From assembly GCF_036323735.1 (NCBI RefSeq), contig NC_086024.1, positions 69,444,924 to 69,508,923 of the forward strand: a stretch of 64,000 nucleotides of DNA. Direction: 5' to 3'. The position numbers and the translations under genes are program-made. How positions within the stretch are numbered: position 1 is the first letter of the stretch; each line of letters begins with the position of its first letter. A model generated the notes under the pieces. That model ran no database searches. It had not been told where the DNA came from and saw only the letters and a program-made list of their open reading frames with translations. This document shows positions 32,221 to 47,085 of the stretch, piece by piece. The DNA comes from Rattus norvegicus (Eukaryota > Chordata > Mammalia > Rodentia > Muridae).

Positions 32221-32264
32221 AAAATACAGATCTCTCTCTCATCTATACATCTAAATATTGTTTT

Positions 32265-32385
32265 TGTCTATCACGGTTATTATATGTCTATCATCTGTCT
32301 ATGTATCATCTATCATTTATCTATTGTAATCTATCTCTCATATATATATATCACCTGTCATCTATCTATCATTTATCATCAATGC
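32265..32385. repeat. degenerate (TATC)n tetranucleotide array
   Basis: Imperfect ATCT/TATC units with ATAT interruptions. Confidence 0.8.
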
Positions 32386-34577
32386 ATTTAATCCCCAATC
32401 ATTTCTGTAATGCACCTATATTTCTGTTTATAATGTCTGATTTAACATTTATCAAAAGTTAAGTTGGAGGAGATATTGCTTAAAACTGCTTGCTTATGGT
32501 ATGTGACATTTACTACAAAGAAATTTTACGTTTTTCCAAAACACCTAATTTTTGGGGGATCCAGTCACATCTGGAGGGAGACAGATATATGGAACTTTCT
32601 TTGTGCTCTGGACTGGCTTTCCTCATGTGTACTGTGCTCAGAAACCTCTGCTACAAGGATGCCTTGAGGACTCATTTCTGCTGTAGAGAGGCTATTCTTT
32701 ATGAGTTACTGAGAAAATTTGCTCCTGCGTCTTAACTTGGTGAGCATATAGCTTTCTAGCTACTGACACTGATACTGTAAACACGGTCATTATTAGCTTC
32801 AAGGCTTCTCTTTCTTGCTGACATCTACAAAATTTACATCCAGTTTTGAGGTGCACTTGTGAATATATTTTGTCAATGTATTTATGCAAATTTACTAACT
32901 TCTTATTATCTCTGTGTTATTCTTCATTTTTACCTTGCTTTTAAAATGTGTCATTTTATTATAATAATATGTTCAATAACAGAAAATTCTATTAATTGTA
33001 TGCTTACTATCTGACTCAGTAGACACTAAGAGATCAATATATAGCATTTACTTGGTTTCTTACAAAAATAGCAATATTATCACTGTCTTGCATATAAAAG
33101 AGAACAAAAAGTCAGGGCATTTTAATAATCTATACTGGAAAAATTGAGTTTTGCTTTAAAATGTACTTACTATGGTAGCATACATGTAGAGAGCTGAGTC
33201 GAGCTCCTCTCCCCTCTACTAAATAAGTTACCCATAATTCAGAATAATGTTATCTCATAGCTTAATAGCATGAAGCATTAGTTCTATACTGATGAACTAG
33301 ACCTTTACTACTTACACTAAAACTGACATAAAGTGAGATTAAATCATACAGTATCTATAGCCAGCATCATGCTGGGATAAGATCCCAGGTAATTTAAACC
33401 TATACTCCATGAGTATAAAGTTGACATCAGCCTGCTAGTCTGACACATTCTTGTTGAGCCACCTAAACTTTATTCAGGACTAACTGGGAAACATTTACAT
33501 CTACAAGCCTTTCTATACACTTACATTCATACACACGTCTGCCATCTTCATCTATTCCCGTGTAGAGAAGATGATCTTCTGTGATAAGATTCAGGGAGTT
33601 TCTGTACATAAGAAAATAGGTAGTTCTGCTTGTAGGCCAGGGAAAGGGTTAGAGACTCTTAAAAACTCTTTTCTGCCCCCAATTCAACTGGGTTAAAAGC
33701 TCCTTGTGGACTGAGACAGTACAAATGAGACTTGAGCACTAATAGGCCTGAACTGCTCTTTGCTGACTTGTTAGTGTCCCTAGGCTTCTCATAAGTCACA
33801 GAGCTGACAGTTTTCCTGTTCATGGTATGCCCTTCATTAACCAGGAATGACTTCATTTCCGTTATAAAGAGCAGTTCTATTCCTAGATCACATCCATTGG
33901 CCAGTAAACTCTGCGATGGCTACCTGTTTTCAGGTCTCAATGTTTGTAGCAGAAATAGTACTTTTGACCCAGGAACCTACTTGACCACAGATTCTGGTTC
34001 TTGTTAACTTACTAGAGAATTTATATCTTAGAATTATTTATTTGAATATCTGGTCTAAGTCAAAACTGCAATGCAATTTAATTAGTCTTATTTCATTCTT
34101 TGGATAGAAAGCAAATTCCCACCACATTAAGATAAAATTAGAAAAAAATTTCATAAGAATCATAGAACCCCAAAATAATAAACATGGAATATTAACAATC
34201 TTATAAAATACACTTTTTAATTTCTTATATGTTATCTCATAGCTTAATAGTGTGAGCTATTAGTACTATGTGAATAAACTTATCTGGTACTCAACAACAA
34301 CAAAAAATGTATCTTTCATCAAATGAGGCTGAAGGGTCTTTTTGGTGAAGTCTTGCCTTGTTTTTATCATATAATGAATAAAATTGAATAATTGACTCAC
34401 CAGCAGAATGACTACACACAGATACTTAAAAGAATTGTGACAGATTCATTAGGAATAAATATTTTTTCTAATAGTTTAGAATCTTTCACAGCACAGATAA
34501 ATGAAATATTTGATGGGTAGATTTTTATAGCATTCCAATGAGGGTACTTTAAACAAAAGGTATTTGAAGAATTTCAT
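32386..34577. other. unique AT-rich stretch, no gene recognised
   Basis: No gene or named repeat. It contains both copies of a 20-bp exact repeat (33249-33268 and 34231-34250). Confidence 0.4.
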
Positions 34578-34878
34578 GTTTTCTGTGTGTGTGTGTACTG
34601 TACCCATGTATGTGCTTGTATACACGTATGAGTATTTGGGTACACGTGACTGTGGAGGACAGGACAACAAAAAGTGTTGTTATTCAATCTTCATCCACTT
34701 TTTTTTGAGATATGACCTCTTATTGGGCTTGAAGCTTATTGGTTGGTCAGCAATCAGAAACAGGGATCCTCCTGTCTCTACCTTCCCAAAACCAGATTAC
34801 GAGCATGCACCACCGCATTCTGTTTTGTTCATAGGCTCTGGGAACAGAACTCAAGTCCTCATGTTGGTACAGCAGAAG
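34578..34878 (-). repeat. B4 SINE, antisense
   Basis: GT-rich tail, then 'agggatcctcctgtctctac' near 34763, 'gattacgagcatgcaccacc' near 34795, 'ctgggaacagaactcaagtc' near 34838 and 'ctcatgttggtacagcagaa' near 34857. This is the B1-like then ID-like order of antisense B4/RSINE. Confidence 0.75.
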
Positions 34879-35300
34879 TTTATTAACTATGATGGTTATT
34901 ATTGGTTGTCTGCTTGACGGGATCTTGAATCACCTAGGAGAGACGCCTCTAGGCACACCTGTCACAGATTCTCTTGACTGGGTTATCCTCCGACCATACC
35001 CTTGAGAGACTACATTGATAAAGTTAATGAATAGAGATCGAAGTGCTTACATCAAAAGTAGGAGGCAACATTCAGTGGGCTTAGGTTTTAGACTGTATCC
35101 AAAGGAAAAAGCTGAGCATAAGTGTTCATCTCATTCCTGCTGATGTAATGTACACGTCTGCCTCACTCGTGTTGCCGGTGGGCCATGGTAAACGACACCT
35201 ACAAGCTGTGAACCTAAATAAAACCCTTTTATTCTTGAAGTTGCTTTGCTCAGGTATTTTGTGGAAGCCATGAGGAAAGATACTACTTCCTTAGGTAAGT
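34879..35300 (+). repeat. URR1/MaLR-like rodent relic
   Basis: 'tggttgtctgcttgacggga' near 34903, 'tcacctaggagagacgcct' near 34930, 'gtgaacctaaataaaaccct' near 35208 and 'gctcaggtattttgtggaag' near 35248 form a common rodent repeat layout. I cannot decide between an hAT-type and a MaLR-type family. Confidence 0.5.
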
Positions 35301-38300
35301 AATCTCCCTAGCCCAGATGTTCATATTTCAACCAATTAAAAGATATTAGTGATTCTTGAAAGTCAATGTCTTCTCTGCTGGTCACTTTTGTCCAGCCAGA
35401 TCCTAGGTTGTGACTTTTATAGTAAGACTGAAGTATATGTTCTTTACACCCAAAAGGATGATGTGGTATTGTCTCCATACTGTCCTTTGTGAGGTCATTG
35501 TTAATGGTTTGTGTTATGTCACCACATGACTAGGAGCTTATTAAATATGTATTCACAATGAAGTAGCTCCTTATCTAATTAACATGCAGAACAAACATAG
35601 GACATAGTGTATAAAGACTAACAGGGTATTTGTCTTTAAATCTCACTCTATATCTGGCAATTTGTGCTCTTCTTTCTTCCTAACAGTGCACCTGTTAGAG
35701 ATATAGCAATTAGACGTAAGATTTAATAAATATTTAGAAATATAACAAGTACTGCATATATGTTAGTTGGTACTAGCAATAAATATGAGCAGTGCCTTCA
35801 TTTTGGTTCTCAGTTCTTCAATCTCTGGTAAGTCCTTAATACCTCATCAATTAGTTTATAAGAACAGTTTCAAACTGGTCTATCCTCTTTTGGACTCAGT
35901 CCTCCATGTACTTTATTGTTAATACTTCTGAATTTCAAACTTTCTTTGACTTCAATTATGGTGAATTGTCCAGGGTAAAGTGTGCTTTTCCTTGCTCTAA
36001 ATTTAAATCCTTTATAATTTGTTCCCCTTCATTATTAACACATCCTTCCTGCTTTTCCTTCTTTTCACTACACTGTGAGAAATTGTACTTTTGTAAAGGA
36101 AAGTTAATGGAAGGCATGGGTGCACATGCTAAAATGAAGGAATACAGTATTCATCGTCCAGATGCCTACTTCATTTATTAAGGTTTCCAAGATTGTCCTT
36201 GACAAGCCCACCTATGAGAATGTCCGAGTCTGGATCACTCCTGTGAAATAGAGGTTGTCTGTTGATGGTAGGTCATGGTGACTTCAGACACAATGTACAC
36301 TGCTTCCTTTTCACACATTAAGAGGTTAGCAGGGCACTGCATAACAGTCAGCCGGTAGCTTCAGGAAATGGTTTCTACATGGCTACAGCTAATTATATTT
36401 ACTGCCATTATAATGTGTGTATGTCATATTTTTATATTTTTCAGAAATGTAATGCGTTGACATCTCTAATCCTCACTTTTGCAAGTTTGACTTTCAGAAG
36501 CCAAAGCCATTTTCTTTTCTGAGTAGGCAGAAAACATTCATTTCCAGCCACACAATCTGCTATCTCGTGATGAAGTCTGTGCATGAAGGGAGGCATATCT
36601 ATTGGTATTATATTGATCTTGTCACCCATTTGTGCACTGCATATGGGAATATTGTGGACTGCATCTGCCTGCGTCTTTCGTTGTGCTTTAGACATTTTCA
36701 GAGTTGGCAGGGCTCCTCTCTGCTTCTTGCTTGTCTTATTCTGCTCCCCATGAAACTGATCAGGTTGCCAAGTTCTTACTGACATCAAAGCAGGCTCAAG
36801 GCTCAGATCATCTCTGTGGGATGTAGAGGAAGAGGGAGAAATAGCTCATTCCCAAAGTACACTTCCCTGACCGAGTTCTAAGTGAATTTTGTGGCTTATT
36901 GGGCTTTTTTTTCCCCCACTGGTCTGGCTCCTGGTGAAGTCAAATACTGCAGCTGATGTCAATCGGCTTGTGGCCAGGTGCTGGGCCATGCTGGGCAAAA
37001 TTTCATGCAACAGATCTATCTTCCTTGTGCCTTGATTTTTATAATTTCGTTCTACACAACGTTCTTTCAAATAGCAATACAAACAGCAAAGAGTTTACAA
37101 AATACGAACTATTTCTGCCTACATTATTTTCACCTAACCCCAAATGGGTGTAATGCCAACCCCAGCAATGATTAATTAATAGCACAGCAATGATCCTTAC
37201 AAAAACCTTCCTTCCCTAACAGGGTGCAGAGTCAGGCACCTGCTGGCCTTGTGTTCTAGCCATGCATTTATTTTCATCTGTGACGATCGTTTTATTTCCT
37301 TCACACTCTCTACACAGAGGCAAAGGTTTAAGGACAAAACCATGAAGGTAGTGAGCTTTATTTTAATGTCTATAATGATCTGACCTTTGATATATTTTTG
37401 TATAATTTGGATCTCTGCATTTGAACATCCACTGGATTATGCTAGTTCAGATTTTGTAGGTTCACCACTGAGAAATGAAACATCCCTTTGCTCTAATCAC
37501 ATTTTCATGTGTGCTGCGTCCCAGCCCTGCCAGTCCCTATCCATGTCTTTTAGCAATCTGTTTGTGTTTAAGGTTGGCTGCTTAGGTAAATCTGGGAGGA
37601 GTGTGTGCACCAGACATATTTCTGGTTCTTGGTTCAGAATGTGGATGTCCTCAAACTCACTTAGACAGGAATGTCACATTCAGACTAGAAATAACCAAGG
37701 AATATACAAACATGCCCAGCAAATAAGGTAATATAGACTCTTGGATTCTTGATTCTCTTCCAAGAGAGCATTCTGGCCCTTACCGGTGGCTACTGGTGGC
37801 CTTGATTTGTTTGCACATTTCAAGAAGTGGGGAGTCTGTTTTTTCTGGAATCTCTGTGAGAGTCTTCCCATCTCAGACCTTTCCCTGCATTACACTGTGG
37901 AGACAGCTTGACTCCGAAATAGAAGTTTAAAACGTTTACTGAGTAAACCCTCTGGTGTCCATTTTCTGGTGTATACAACCACCCACCAGTGATGCTTTAA
38001 AACACAAAAACACCTCTAGGGCGTATAACCACTGGCTTTAGACTTTCAGCGTGTCTCAGGCACACTGTCAGTGCAAGATCTGAGCCCAAAGCTGAACTCT
38101 GACTTCTCTGAAATTATTTTGAAAACTATGGCTGTATCTAGTACTTATTAGAATTTTCACCCCCTCCTCCAATTAATATTAGTGCTGTGATAAGAACATT
38201 TGGTGTGATTCAGCATTGGTGAAATGTGTAGGACAATCGTGTTAGTAAAATAAAACAGCAGAGTCCACTTGTCACTAGAAGTGGCAGCAAAGGGAAGGCT

Positions 38301-39113
38301 ATGCTTCGCTTTCCAGGTGCAACATGTCTAGGTCATAAATAAAAGTCAGAACTTGCCTTAATTTTTCAATATAGACTGCATATTAAAAGTCAAATAGGAC
38401 ACAAGATGCCACACCTCTTATGATATATGTCATCAGTTAGTTCTAAAAGTCACAGATGTTCATTCCTGTCAGACATTTCACATTCTACCCTATAGCCACC
38501 CTGCCTCTCCCCACCCAGTGTTTCATGTTTACCACTCACACAAAGGTCTCAGTGTGTTTCAACCATTCTCCATTTTATTGATCCCAAGTCCTCTGTGCCT
38601 TCAAGTCCAAACTCCAATCACAACCACTATTGTTATTTTGTACCTGGATGTTATACCTTTCCTTTTATTTAAACTTTTAAGAATACAAATTCCCACATTT
38701 CATTCTATCAAATCTGTTATAATTTGCTGATGCATCTTCATCTAGTTGAAGATTTCACTTAGTGAAAATTTTTGTGCAAAACTTATGTCTTCTTTCTTCC
38801 TATGAAGTGAAATATAATGGTGAAGAAATAGATAACCTGAACTATTTGCTTTTGATAACCTATACCTGTACAGGGACTTCTGTGACATTTGGCATCTCAG
38901 GATGTTCACTATGGGAGCACCAATTTGAGAAAAAAATTGACAGACAAAAGTTTACTAGATAGTGTCTCAAGTGACCAATGACAAAGAGTACTGTCGATGT
39001 GTCAGCTCTAAGCCTTCCCTGGCCCTGGCTTGGCACTTGTGCATAGAGGCCAGTATTGTTTGCTCTACATGTGCCAGCTCCTTAAACATTATAGCTTCTC
39101 TTTTAAGAAAATG

Positions 39114-39114
<1 letters not shown>
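35301..39114. other. longest unrecognised stretch (3.8 kb)
   Basis: No repeat I can name. Chance-like frames include minus 36441-36788 (115 codons) and plus 37387-37731 (114 codons); neither has a known domain, and neither shows splice-compatible neighbours that I can trust. Confidence 0.4.

Positions 39115-39164
<50 letters not shown>
39115..39164. repeat. (AC)25 microsatellite
   Basis: Perfect 50-base AC run. Confidence 0.95.
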
Positions 39165-40838
<1,674 letters not shown>

Positions 40839-40847
40839 CCCCCCCCC

Positions 40848-40947
40848 TTTTTTTTTTTTGGTTCTTTTTTTCGGAGCTGGGGACCGAACCCAGGGCCTTG
40901 CGCTTCCTAGGCAGGCGCTCTACCAACTGAGCTAAATCCCCAACCCC
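40848..40947 (-). mobile_element. ID SINE (BC1/tRNA-Ala-derived), antisense
   Basis: Left poly(T) with 'ggttctttttttcggagctg' is the A-rich tail on the other strand. The body has the antisense B box 'ctggggaccgaaccc' (intact GGTTCG) and the antisense A-box region 'ctctaccaactgagctaaat', ending 'ccccaacccc'. Transcribed by RNA polymerase III if active and moved by LINE-1. A run of 9 C (40839-40847) abuts the tail. 'gcccc-ttt' on both sides may be a blurred target duplication. Confidence 0.93.
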
Positions 40948-41790
40948 AGCCCCTTTCAATAATAAATCTGATGGGCAATTATCTGGGCAAGCAGTGGAAG
41001 GTGGGACTTCCTGAGTGTGAGAAAGGAACTCTGGGGAAAAGAAAGATGAAGGGACATTTGCCAGGAGACAGGAGAGGAGATGGACGTGACTATGGCCTGG
41101 AAGGTATAGTCAGCCAGGAGGCTGGTTGGGCCTAGGTGGTTAGGTTAAATTGCATGAGCTAGTGAACAGTCTGCCCATGGAAGACTTAAACTTTGAAAAA
41201 TTAAAAGGTTCTCTGCGATTATTTGTAAAACTAGCTCATTAAGGAATAATTGTCACCATATTTGTTTCCAGCATTAATTAGTATATACAGAATATGATCA
41301 ATCACTACTTTACAAATAGTGCCCGTGTTAGACACCAAATATGGAAGGAATTTATAAACCTAGCAAACTCATAAAAAAGACACACAATTTAGGTATTTTA
41401 TTTACAAGCTGTAAGCTTAGATTGGGCAGCAGGTTTAGAGTTAAACTTATTCCCAAGCTATAACATTCCTTGTTACTTGCTGTTTCTCCTGGCCACGTGG
41501 TTATGGTCGATTTCTTCTCATGGCAGCCTCCTTCACTTCAATCTTCTTTCTTCTCCTTCTCCCTCTACCTGCAACCCCTCACTCCATACCAAACTCCCTC
41601 TGCCCAATAATTGGAGCCTGTTATTGACCAGTTAAACTGGGAAACAAAGTTACGTAGCATTATTTGGTATAGTTGAGGATCTGCTCACTATGGGCAACTA
41701 CATCTTGAGAAGTCAGTATTTAGCATTATAATTCAAGAATATCAGACCAACTAACAAGTCACCCATACTGGGATACTAATAGAATTTGTT
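40948..41790 (+). repeat. probable rodent ERV LTR-type relic
   Basis: 'aataaatctgatgggcaatt' near 40962, 'ggtgggacttcctgagtgtg' near 41000, 'gactatggcctggaagg' near 41088 and 'aaattgcatgagctagtgaa' near 41147, then 'tattttatttacaagctgta' near 41396 and 'ggcagcaggtttagagttaa' near 41426. I associate these with RMER/RLTR-type rodent LTR sequence, possibly two pieces joined near 41290. No gag/pol coding remains. Confidence 0.45.
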
Positions 41791-42384
41791 TTCATGGAGT
41801 CCCTGAAATTATGCCTACTAGGGGTTAGCTTGGCCTGACTGTAGTCTTGTTGCAATACCATGACCATGGTCAGTTTTGTTGTGCTGTTTCTGACATACTA
41901 TAAGGGAACATACCCATTAAAGACATGCATGGAGTTTAGGATTTGGCAACAGGAATGTGTCAGAATCTTGAATATGAACTTGAAGCAAATCAAGTCCCTT
42001 CTGGATTTCATCAGATACCTTATGTTGATGACTATACGTATCATCCTTCTCCTTCCTACACAATCACAGGGACCTACTGGCCTTGTTCAAGACCAAACAT
42101 TAGTTGGTAATTCCAACATTAACTTCATTCTGTATGTTCTTGGTTCTCCCTGCCTCTTTTTATCAGTCTCATTTCTCTATGAACAGACTGAGAAAGAGTA
42201 TTAGCCTAAAAATGCACACTTGGTAGTAATTTTGTTAAAACTTAATGAATGCTGGCCTTAGTCAAACTATAAATCAACATTAAAACACTGGTGTAAAGTA
42301 GTTAAATTAATCCAAAGTAGAAGGGGCAGGTGGGAGACAATGATGTTCTTCCTTTCACTCTTAAAACGTAGTCTTACTTTAAAA
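41791..42384. other. unclassified stretch
   Basis: The 114-codon plus frame (41860-42204) has no recognisable domain. Confidence 0.4.
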
Positions 42385-42575
42385 AATTCTATGTATATGG
42401 GGGTGTGTGGGTATGTACATGTGAGTGCAAGTGTCTGCCGAGATGGAAGAGGGTGTTTACTCCCCTGGAGCTACAGTTACAGGTGGTAGTAAGATTCCAG
42501 ATGTACTAGGAACAAAATTCAGGGCTTCTACAAAGCAGCAAGTGGTCTTAACTCCCAAACTGCCTCTCCAACTTT
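42385..42575 (-). repeat. B3 SINE, antisense
   Basis: 'gtgagtgcaagtgtctgccg' near 42421, 'tcccctggagctacagttac' near 42462, 'attcagggcttctacaaagc' near 42518 and 'ggtcttaactcccaaactgc' near 42544 match antisense B3. Confidence 0.75.
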
Positions 42576-42585
42576 CCATTTCATT

Positions 42586-42623
42586 CCTTTATTATTATTA
42601 TTATTTTTTCTTGTCTTTTAAAT

Positions 42624-42676
<53 letters not shown>
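42586..42676. repeat. (TTA)n linker and (GT)26 microsatellite
   Basis: A short TTA array (42588-42606) and a perfect GT run at 42625-42676. Confidence 0.93.
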
Positions 42677-42681
<5 letters not shown>

Positions 42682-43599
42682 CTCTTATTGAACCATCTTA
42701 TTTCTTATTGGTCTTTCCTTATTGGGAAAAGAACCATTGCACACTGTTTTAGTTCAGATACCTATGGTGACTTATTTTTTAATTTTAAGTTTGTAGTAAT
42801 GTGACTTGATATGATGAGGTCACTAATCTATATGAGTGCCATAGTAGCTTAAGGGCTTAAGGGAGGCTTTCTGGGGTAAGTTTTAAACTATTTAATTAAT
42901 CATTACTGAAATAGCAGGCAATTATCAGAGCTGAAAAGGAGTGACTATAGGCCAGAAAATTTGATTTCCTGTTCTGTCCCCACTGGACGCTTGAACATCA
43001 TGAGGGGAATCATGTCTTCAGGAGAAGGAGGCCTATGTGGACTTACTTCATCTGAATGCCATGCCATTTTCCTAAACATCTCAGAAAATGAAGCAATATT
43101 TGCATGGAGTAATTGCAGCCACAAGGACGTGGGTGGTGACTGTGATGATATCAAAGCCTTCTATGTAAAGTCAGCACGTGTAAGAGAGAATTATTACACT
43201 GAAAGCCTTGGCTGTATGAACTCACATTTCTTTATGTCTCTGGGAAATGTTGCTGCCTAAATGATCTCCCAATGGGATGTTGGGAGAAGACCTAGAAAAT
43301 AGTATGGTATAGTTAAAACATCACAGAGAGGAACTTTGTAAATGCCAGCATCTCTTGAGAAAGTAGGCTTGGAATCAGAAAGGATGGGATATTTGTGTAT
43401 GATTTAAATAAGTAGCAGGAAACTTCATCAAGGAATAAAAAGTCAGGAAGAAAGAGAATGGTAAATTCGAACTTCTGATAAGCCAGTTATAAAATCCAAA
43501 CTAAAGACAAAGGACTGATTGTCTTTGGAAAAGCCTTTTAGCCTTTAACTTCATTTCTGTAATTTAAGCATAAAATACTATCTAGAGCTAGTATTTCTC
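42677..43599. other. unique stretch, no gene recognised
   Basis: Overlapping 99-codon (plus, 42961-43260) and 69-codon (minus) frames near 42945-43260 have no known motif. The local sequence is somewhat more GC-rich and could be a small conserved element. Confidence 0.4.
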
Positions 43600-44012
43600 T
43601 TAGATTATGATAGTAAATTACTTGTCAACTTGAAGCAAGTCAGGGTCACCTCAGGAGAGGGTACTGCAATTAAGAAAATGCCTCTCTAATTAGCCCGCAG
43701 AAAATCTGTCTAGCATTTTCTTGGTTGACAATGGATGTGGAGAGCCCAAACCACCTGTACACAACTGGGTGGTATTAGACCGGGGCAGATGGTCCTGAAG
43801 TGCATGGTAAAGCAAACGCAGAAAGCCATAGGAAGCAAGCCAGTGTTCTTCCATGATTTCAACGTCTCAGCTCTTACCTTCAAGTTCCTTCCTTGAGTTT
43901 CTGGCCTCAGTTCCCTGGTCTATAAGCTGCAAGATGAAATATGCTCTTTCTTCCCAGTGTTGCTCTTGGTCATGGTGCTTTGTCACCATAATAGAGATCA
44001 AACTAAGACAGA
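43600..44012 (+). repeat. URR1-like rodent repeat, diverged
   Basis: 'ttgtcaacttgaagcaagtc' near 43623, 'tctagcattttcttggttga' near 43710, 'aagcaagccagtgttcttcc' near 43833 and 'ttggtcatggtgctttgtca' near 43967, ending 'aaactaagacag', match the URR1-type layout. Confidence 0.6.
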
Positions 44013-44887
44013 GGTCATGCAAATTCTTCTGATAGAGCCCAAGCTTTGAAACTCCAAGAATTTAAATAACTGAATGACTGTAACATGGCTGGTCTTGGGC
44101 TGGACTGAGGCAGGGCCACAGGCATCATGACTCCCCGTGACAGATCTGAGAGGAAAGTAGATTTCAAAACGGCTTCAGCTCTGAACAGATTAAACAGCAT
44201 GTGACAGATGGCCTGTGTTTATTGCAGTTCCATCAATATGTACAGTTACTGGGACAGAACACGCGCTCGGGTTTCACATTTGCTTGTCGACATCAAATGT
44301 TTTACTCAATGTTTACTGTGCTGTTTGTCGAAAACCAAACATTTTGTAAACAAAACCATTTTTTCCCCTAAAAGGTTGTATAATAAAGTAAAACATCTAA
44401 CTGGAGTTAAAAGAAAACGAATTCCACCATTCAACTTTATTTTCATAGCAAGTTACTCTTTGGCAGCTTGCTTTCAGCAACTGTCAAACAGAAAGAGCTG
44501 TCCCTAGCACTGTGCTGTGCCTGGTAGCACTTCTGTGTGGACAGTGTATCCAGCCTGCTTCTGCTCACAAGGGAAGTTGCTTTAACAGGCAATATAAATT
44601 AACACATCCATTTTCTAAAGATATGGTATATTAAGTTAAATGCATATATACTTAGTTATTAAACGAATATTTCACAACACAGATGTAGACTTGTTTTCCT
44701 TTCATTTTCATGGTTTTGACTTTAACAAATATAATTGCCACCTTCATTATACCAAGTACTCATGGTATGTAACACTATTTTACTTGTGTCCGTGTGTTTA
44801 AAGCTTATTGGATTTTCATTTCTTCTCTTTCCCTTTTTGTTTTTCTCATCTCATTCCCCCCTTCTTCTGTCCTATGTGCTCCATTTC

Positions 44888-44890
<3 letters not shown>
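44013..44890. other. unique stretch, no gene recognised
   Basis: The 99-codon plus frame at 44208-44507 has no recognisable domain. Confidence 0.4.
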
Positions 44891-44956
<66 letters not shown>

Positions 44957-44968
44957 CCTCTCTCTCTG
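44891..44968. repeat. (TC)n microsatellite, 78 bases
   Basis: TC run of 64 bases, a CCCC interruption, then more CT. The surrounding 44820-45055 is also pyrimidine-rich. The 120-codon frame through it (44735-45097) is a translation of simple sequence. Confidence 0.95.
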
Positions 44969-47085
44969 ATTCTCACCCTGTTCCCTCCTCAATTTTGGCT
45001 TCTCCCCAACTCCCGCCACCTTTTTTCCTCTCTCCATCTCTTTCTCTTTCACTTAATTTATAATTTAATCATTGGCTTTGTTGGAAATGGGCTGTGAAGA
45101 TATAAAAAGCTTTCCCCTGAGGGCATTTCAGGACCCTGGACCATGGAAGAACACGTCTGTGTAATTTACTACATAAGGTCTGACATACGATATGTAGTTA
45201 TTCCAACACGAGGATTTATGAATCATTACTTTCTTCTGATTTAACCTGGCTTCATTTCTAGCTGTAATTCTTTAAAGCAGACCCTCAATTGTGAGTTTAT
45301 TACCACCTTAAGATATATATAGCCCCAAAAATATACATCTTATCTTCTCTTAGATGTTTTAGGTCCAGAGAGCATTAATCTGTGTTATAAGTCATAGAAA
45401 AGTTATACTTGATACTAGTTTGATTACAATATGATGGCTCACTGGGTTATGTATTACTCTGATTATGTTTGCTTTTGTGCTAAGTGTATTCATGAAGTAT
45501 ACTGGCTAGGATAGTCCTTTTGTCAACAAAATAATTTGAAAGCTGTCTTTTAAATGTGACTCTTTGTCATAGGTCAATTTTGTCAAGACCAAGAACGGTG
45601 AGATACAAATCAGAACTCTAGCTATCAAGTTCTTCTGAAAGATACACCTGGCCATGTGCAGAGAAAGAGACAAGGTCTCCCTGGATGGAACTACAGTGCT
45701 TCTAAAATTCCTAGAGAGACATTCAGCCCTGTCGGACAGGTGCTATGGTGGCATGACACACACTGCTTACACATCAGGTAAAGAACTGAAAAGGAATGTA
45801 TATTTATAGTGAAGGGACTTGCTAACTGAATTCAAACCTGAAAGAGAAAGAAATGTAGTAAAACAATGGAGCTCAAATACAAAGTAATTAGTAATCTATG
45901 CTCTAAGTGATAGTGGGAGTTTATGCATATTTGTGAAGAAAATGAATTTGTTATAACAAAAAATAAAAGAGAACAAAGTGAGAATCATATTTCCTATAAA
46001 GAACATACATTTGAGTCTTAAATTCAGCAACTTATGTAGGGATTGAAAGTGTAATTTTAATGTATTCTTTTTCAGTAAACAATTAATTTCCCCTGTAACA
46101 ACATTTGGCTCCTGTGCTATGCACTGGGCATCACAGAGAAGGCAGAGTGATAAAGAGAGAATAGACAGTGTGAACTGCATTACTCAGGAGCAACCTGTCT
46201 CTTGGGAGACTTAAATGTATCAGGAGACCTCTTTTCTTCCTGCATTATTGAAGTTAAGCCTCTAAGTGGCCTTTGGCAGGAGTCTACATAAGCTAATGAA
46301 TACAGAGAATGAAAGCTTATACTTCATTAGGATGACAGGAAATTAACCCTCTTGATGGACCACTAAATCTGATTTTAATGCTGGAGACTTCCCTGAGTAC
46401 CTTTGTTTCAACTTTATACAAATGTCACACAGGAGCTTGTAATTACTGCTTCTTATTACAGTGTAATCCAGTTGATTGAAAACCACATTTAGAAATAAAC
46501 TATTTATTGGCTGCCATAAAAATCTGCTCCTATTAGCCAGCCTTGAATCATTTGAAAGTCCCAGTTTGTTTCATGTTACCAGGATCTCTGGGCCCTGCTC
46601 TCATCAGTTAAGACACTGTGTGGCTACACACAACATGAAGATGAGGACAGCATGTCTAGGAAGACCAGCAAGGTACTGCGGAGCACAAGGCTACTCCTCA
46701 CCGTGTTCACCATTCCTTTATTATTGGTATCTGTTTCATATTTCTAATTTGACCTCCTTTAATTTAATCACATCTTTAAGAAGCAGCTTGTTTGCATATT
46801 ATCTCCCATTTTAAAGATTATAAAACTAGATTGTGACACCTCTCCATAACACATAAGAAAGGGCATTCCCAGATATACATCATAGTTTTGAAGCCCAATA
46901 ACATATGAGAAATGAAGCCTCAAGTTGTGGACAAAATGTTGTGTTAGGAAGACTGGAGGACCCTGTATTAGAACATGGCTACCTTGCAGAAATTATACAA
47001 TCCCAATCTTCTAACAGTTTTTTACAAGATATATTTTTCAAATAACATATTCTATAGTGTTATTTCATTTGAATGTGCATAGTCA
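44969..47085. other. unique stretch, no gene recognised
   Basis: No gene. The part at 46240-46620 is repeat-free and rich in TAAT/ATTA-type homeodomain core sites. Confidence 0.4.

Noticed and set aside
36441..36788. 115-codon minus-strand frame considered as a processed pseudogene or small gene
   Set aside because: No recognisable domain, no parental gene recognised, no A tail or target duplication seen.
40860..40947. tRNA gene candidate (A and B boxes present)
   Set aside because: The sequence is an ID SINE derived from tRNA-Ala/BC1; it lacks an intact acceptor stem and carries an A-rich tail.
44735..45097. 120-codon frame with hydrophobic start resembling a signal peptide
   Set aside because: The middle is a translated TC microsatellite and the rest is pyrimidine-rich simple DNA.
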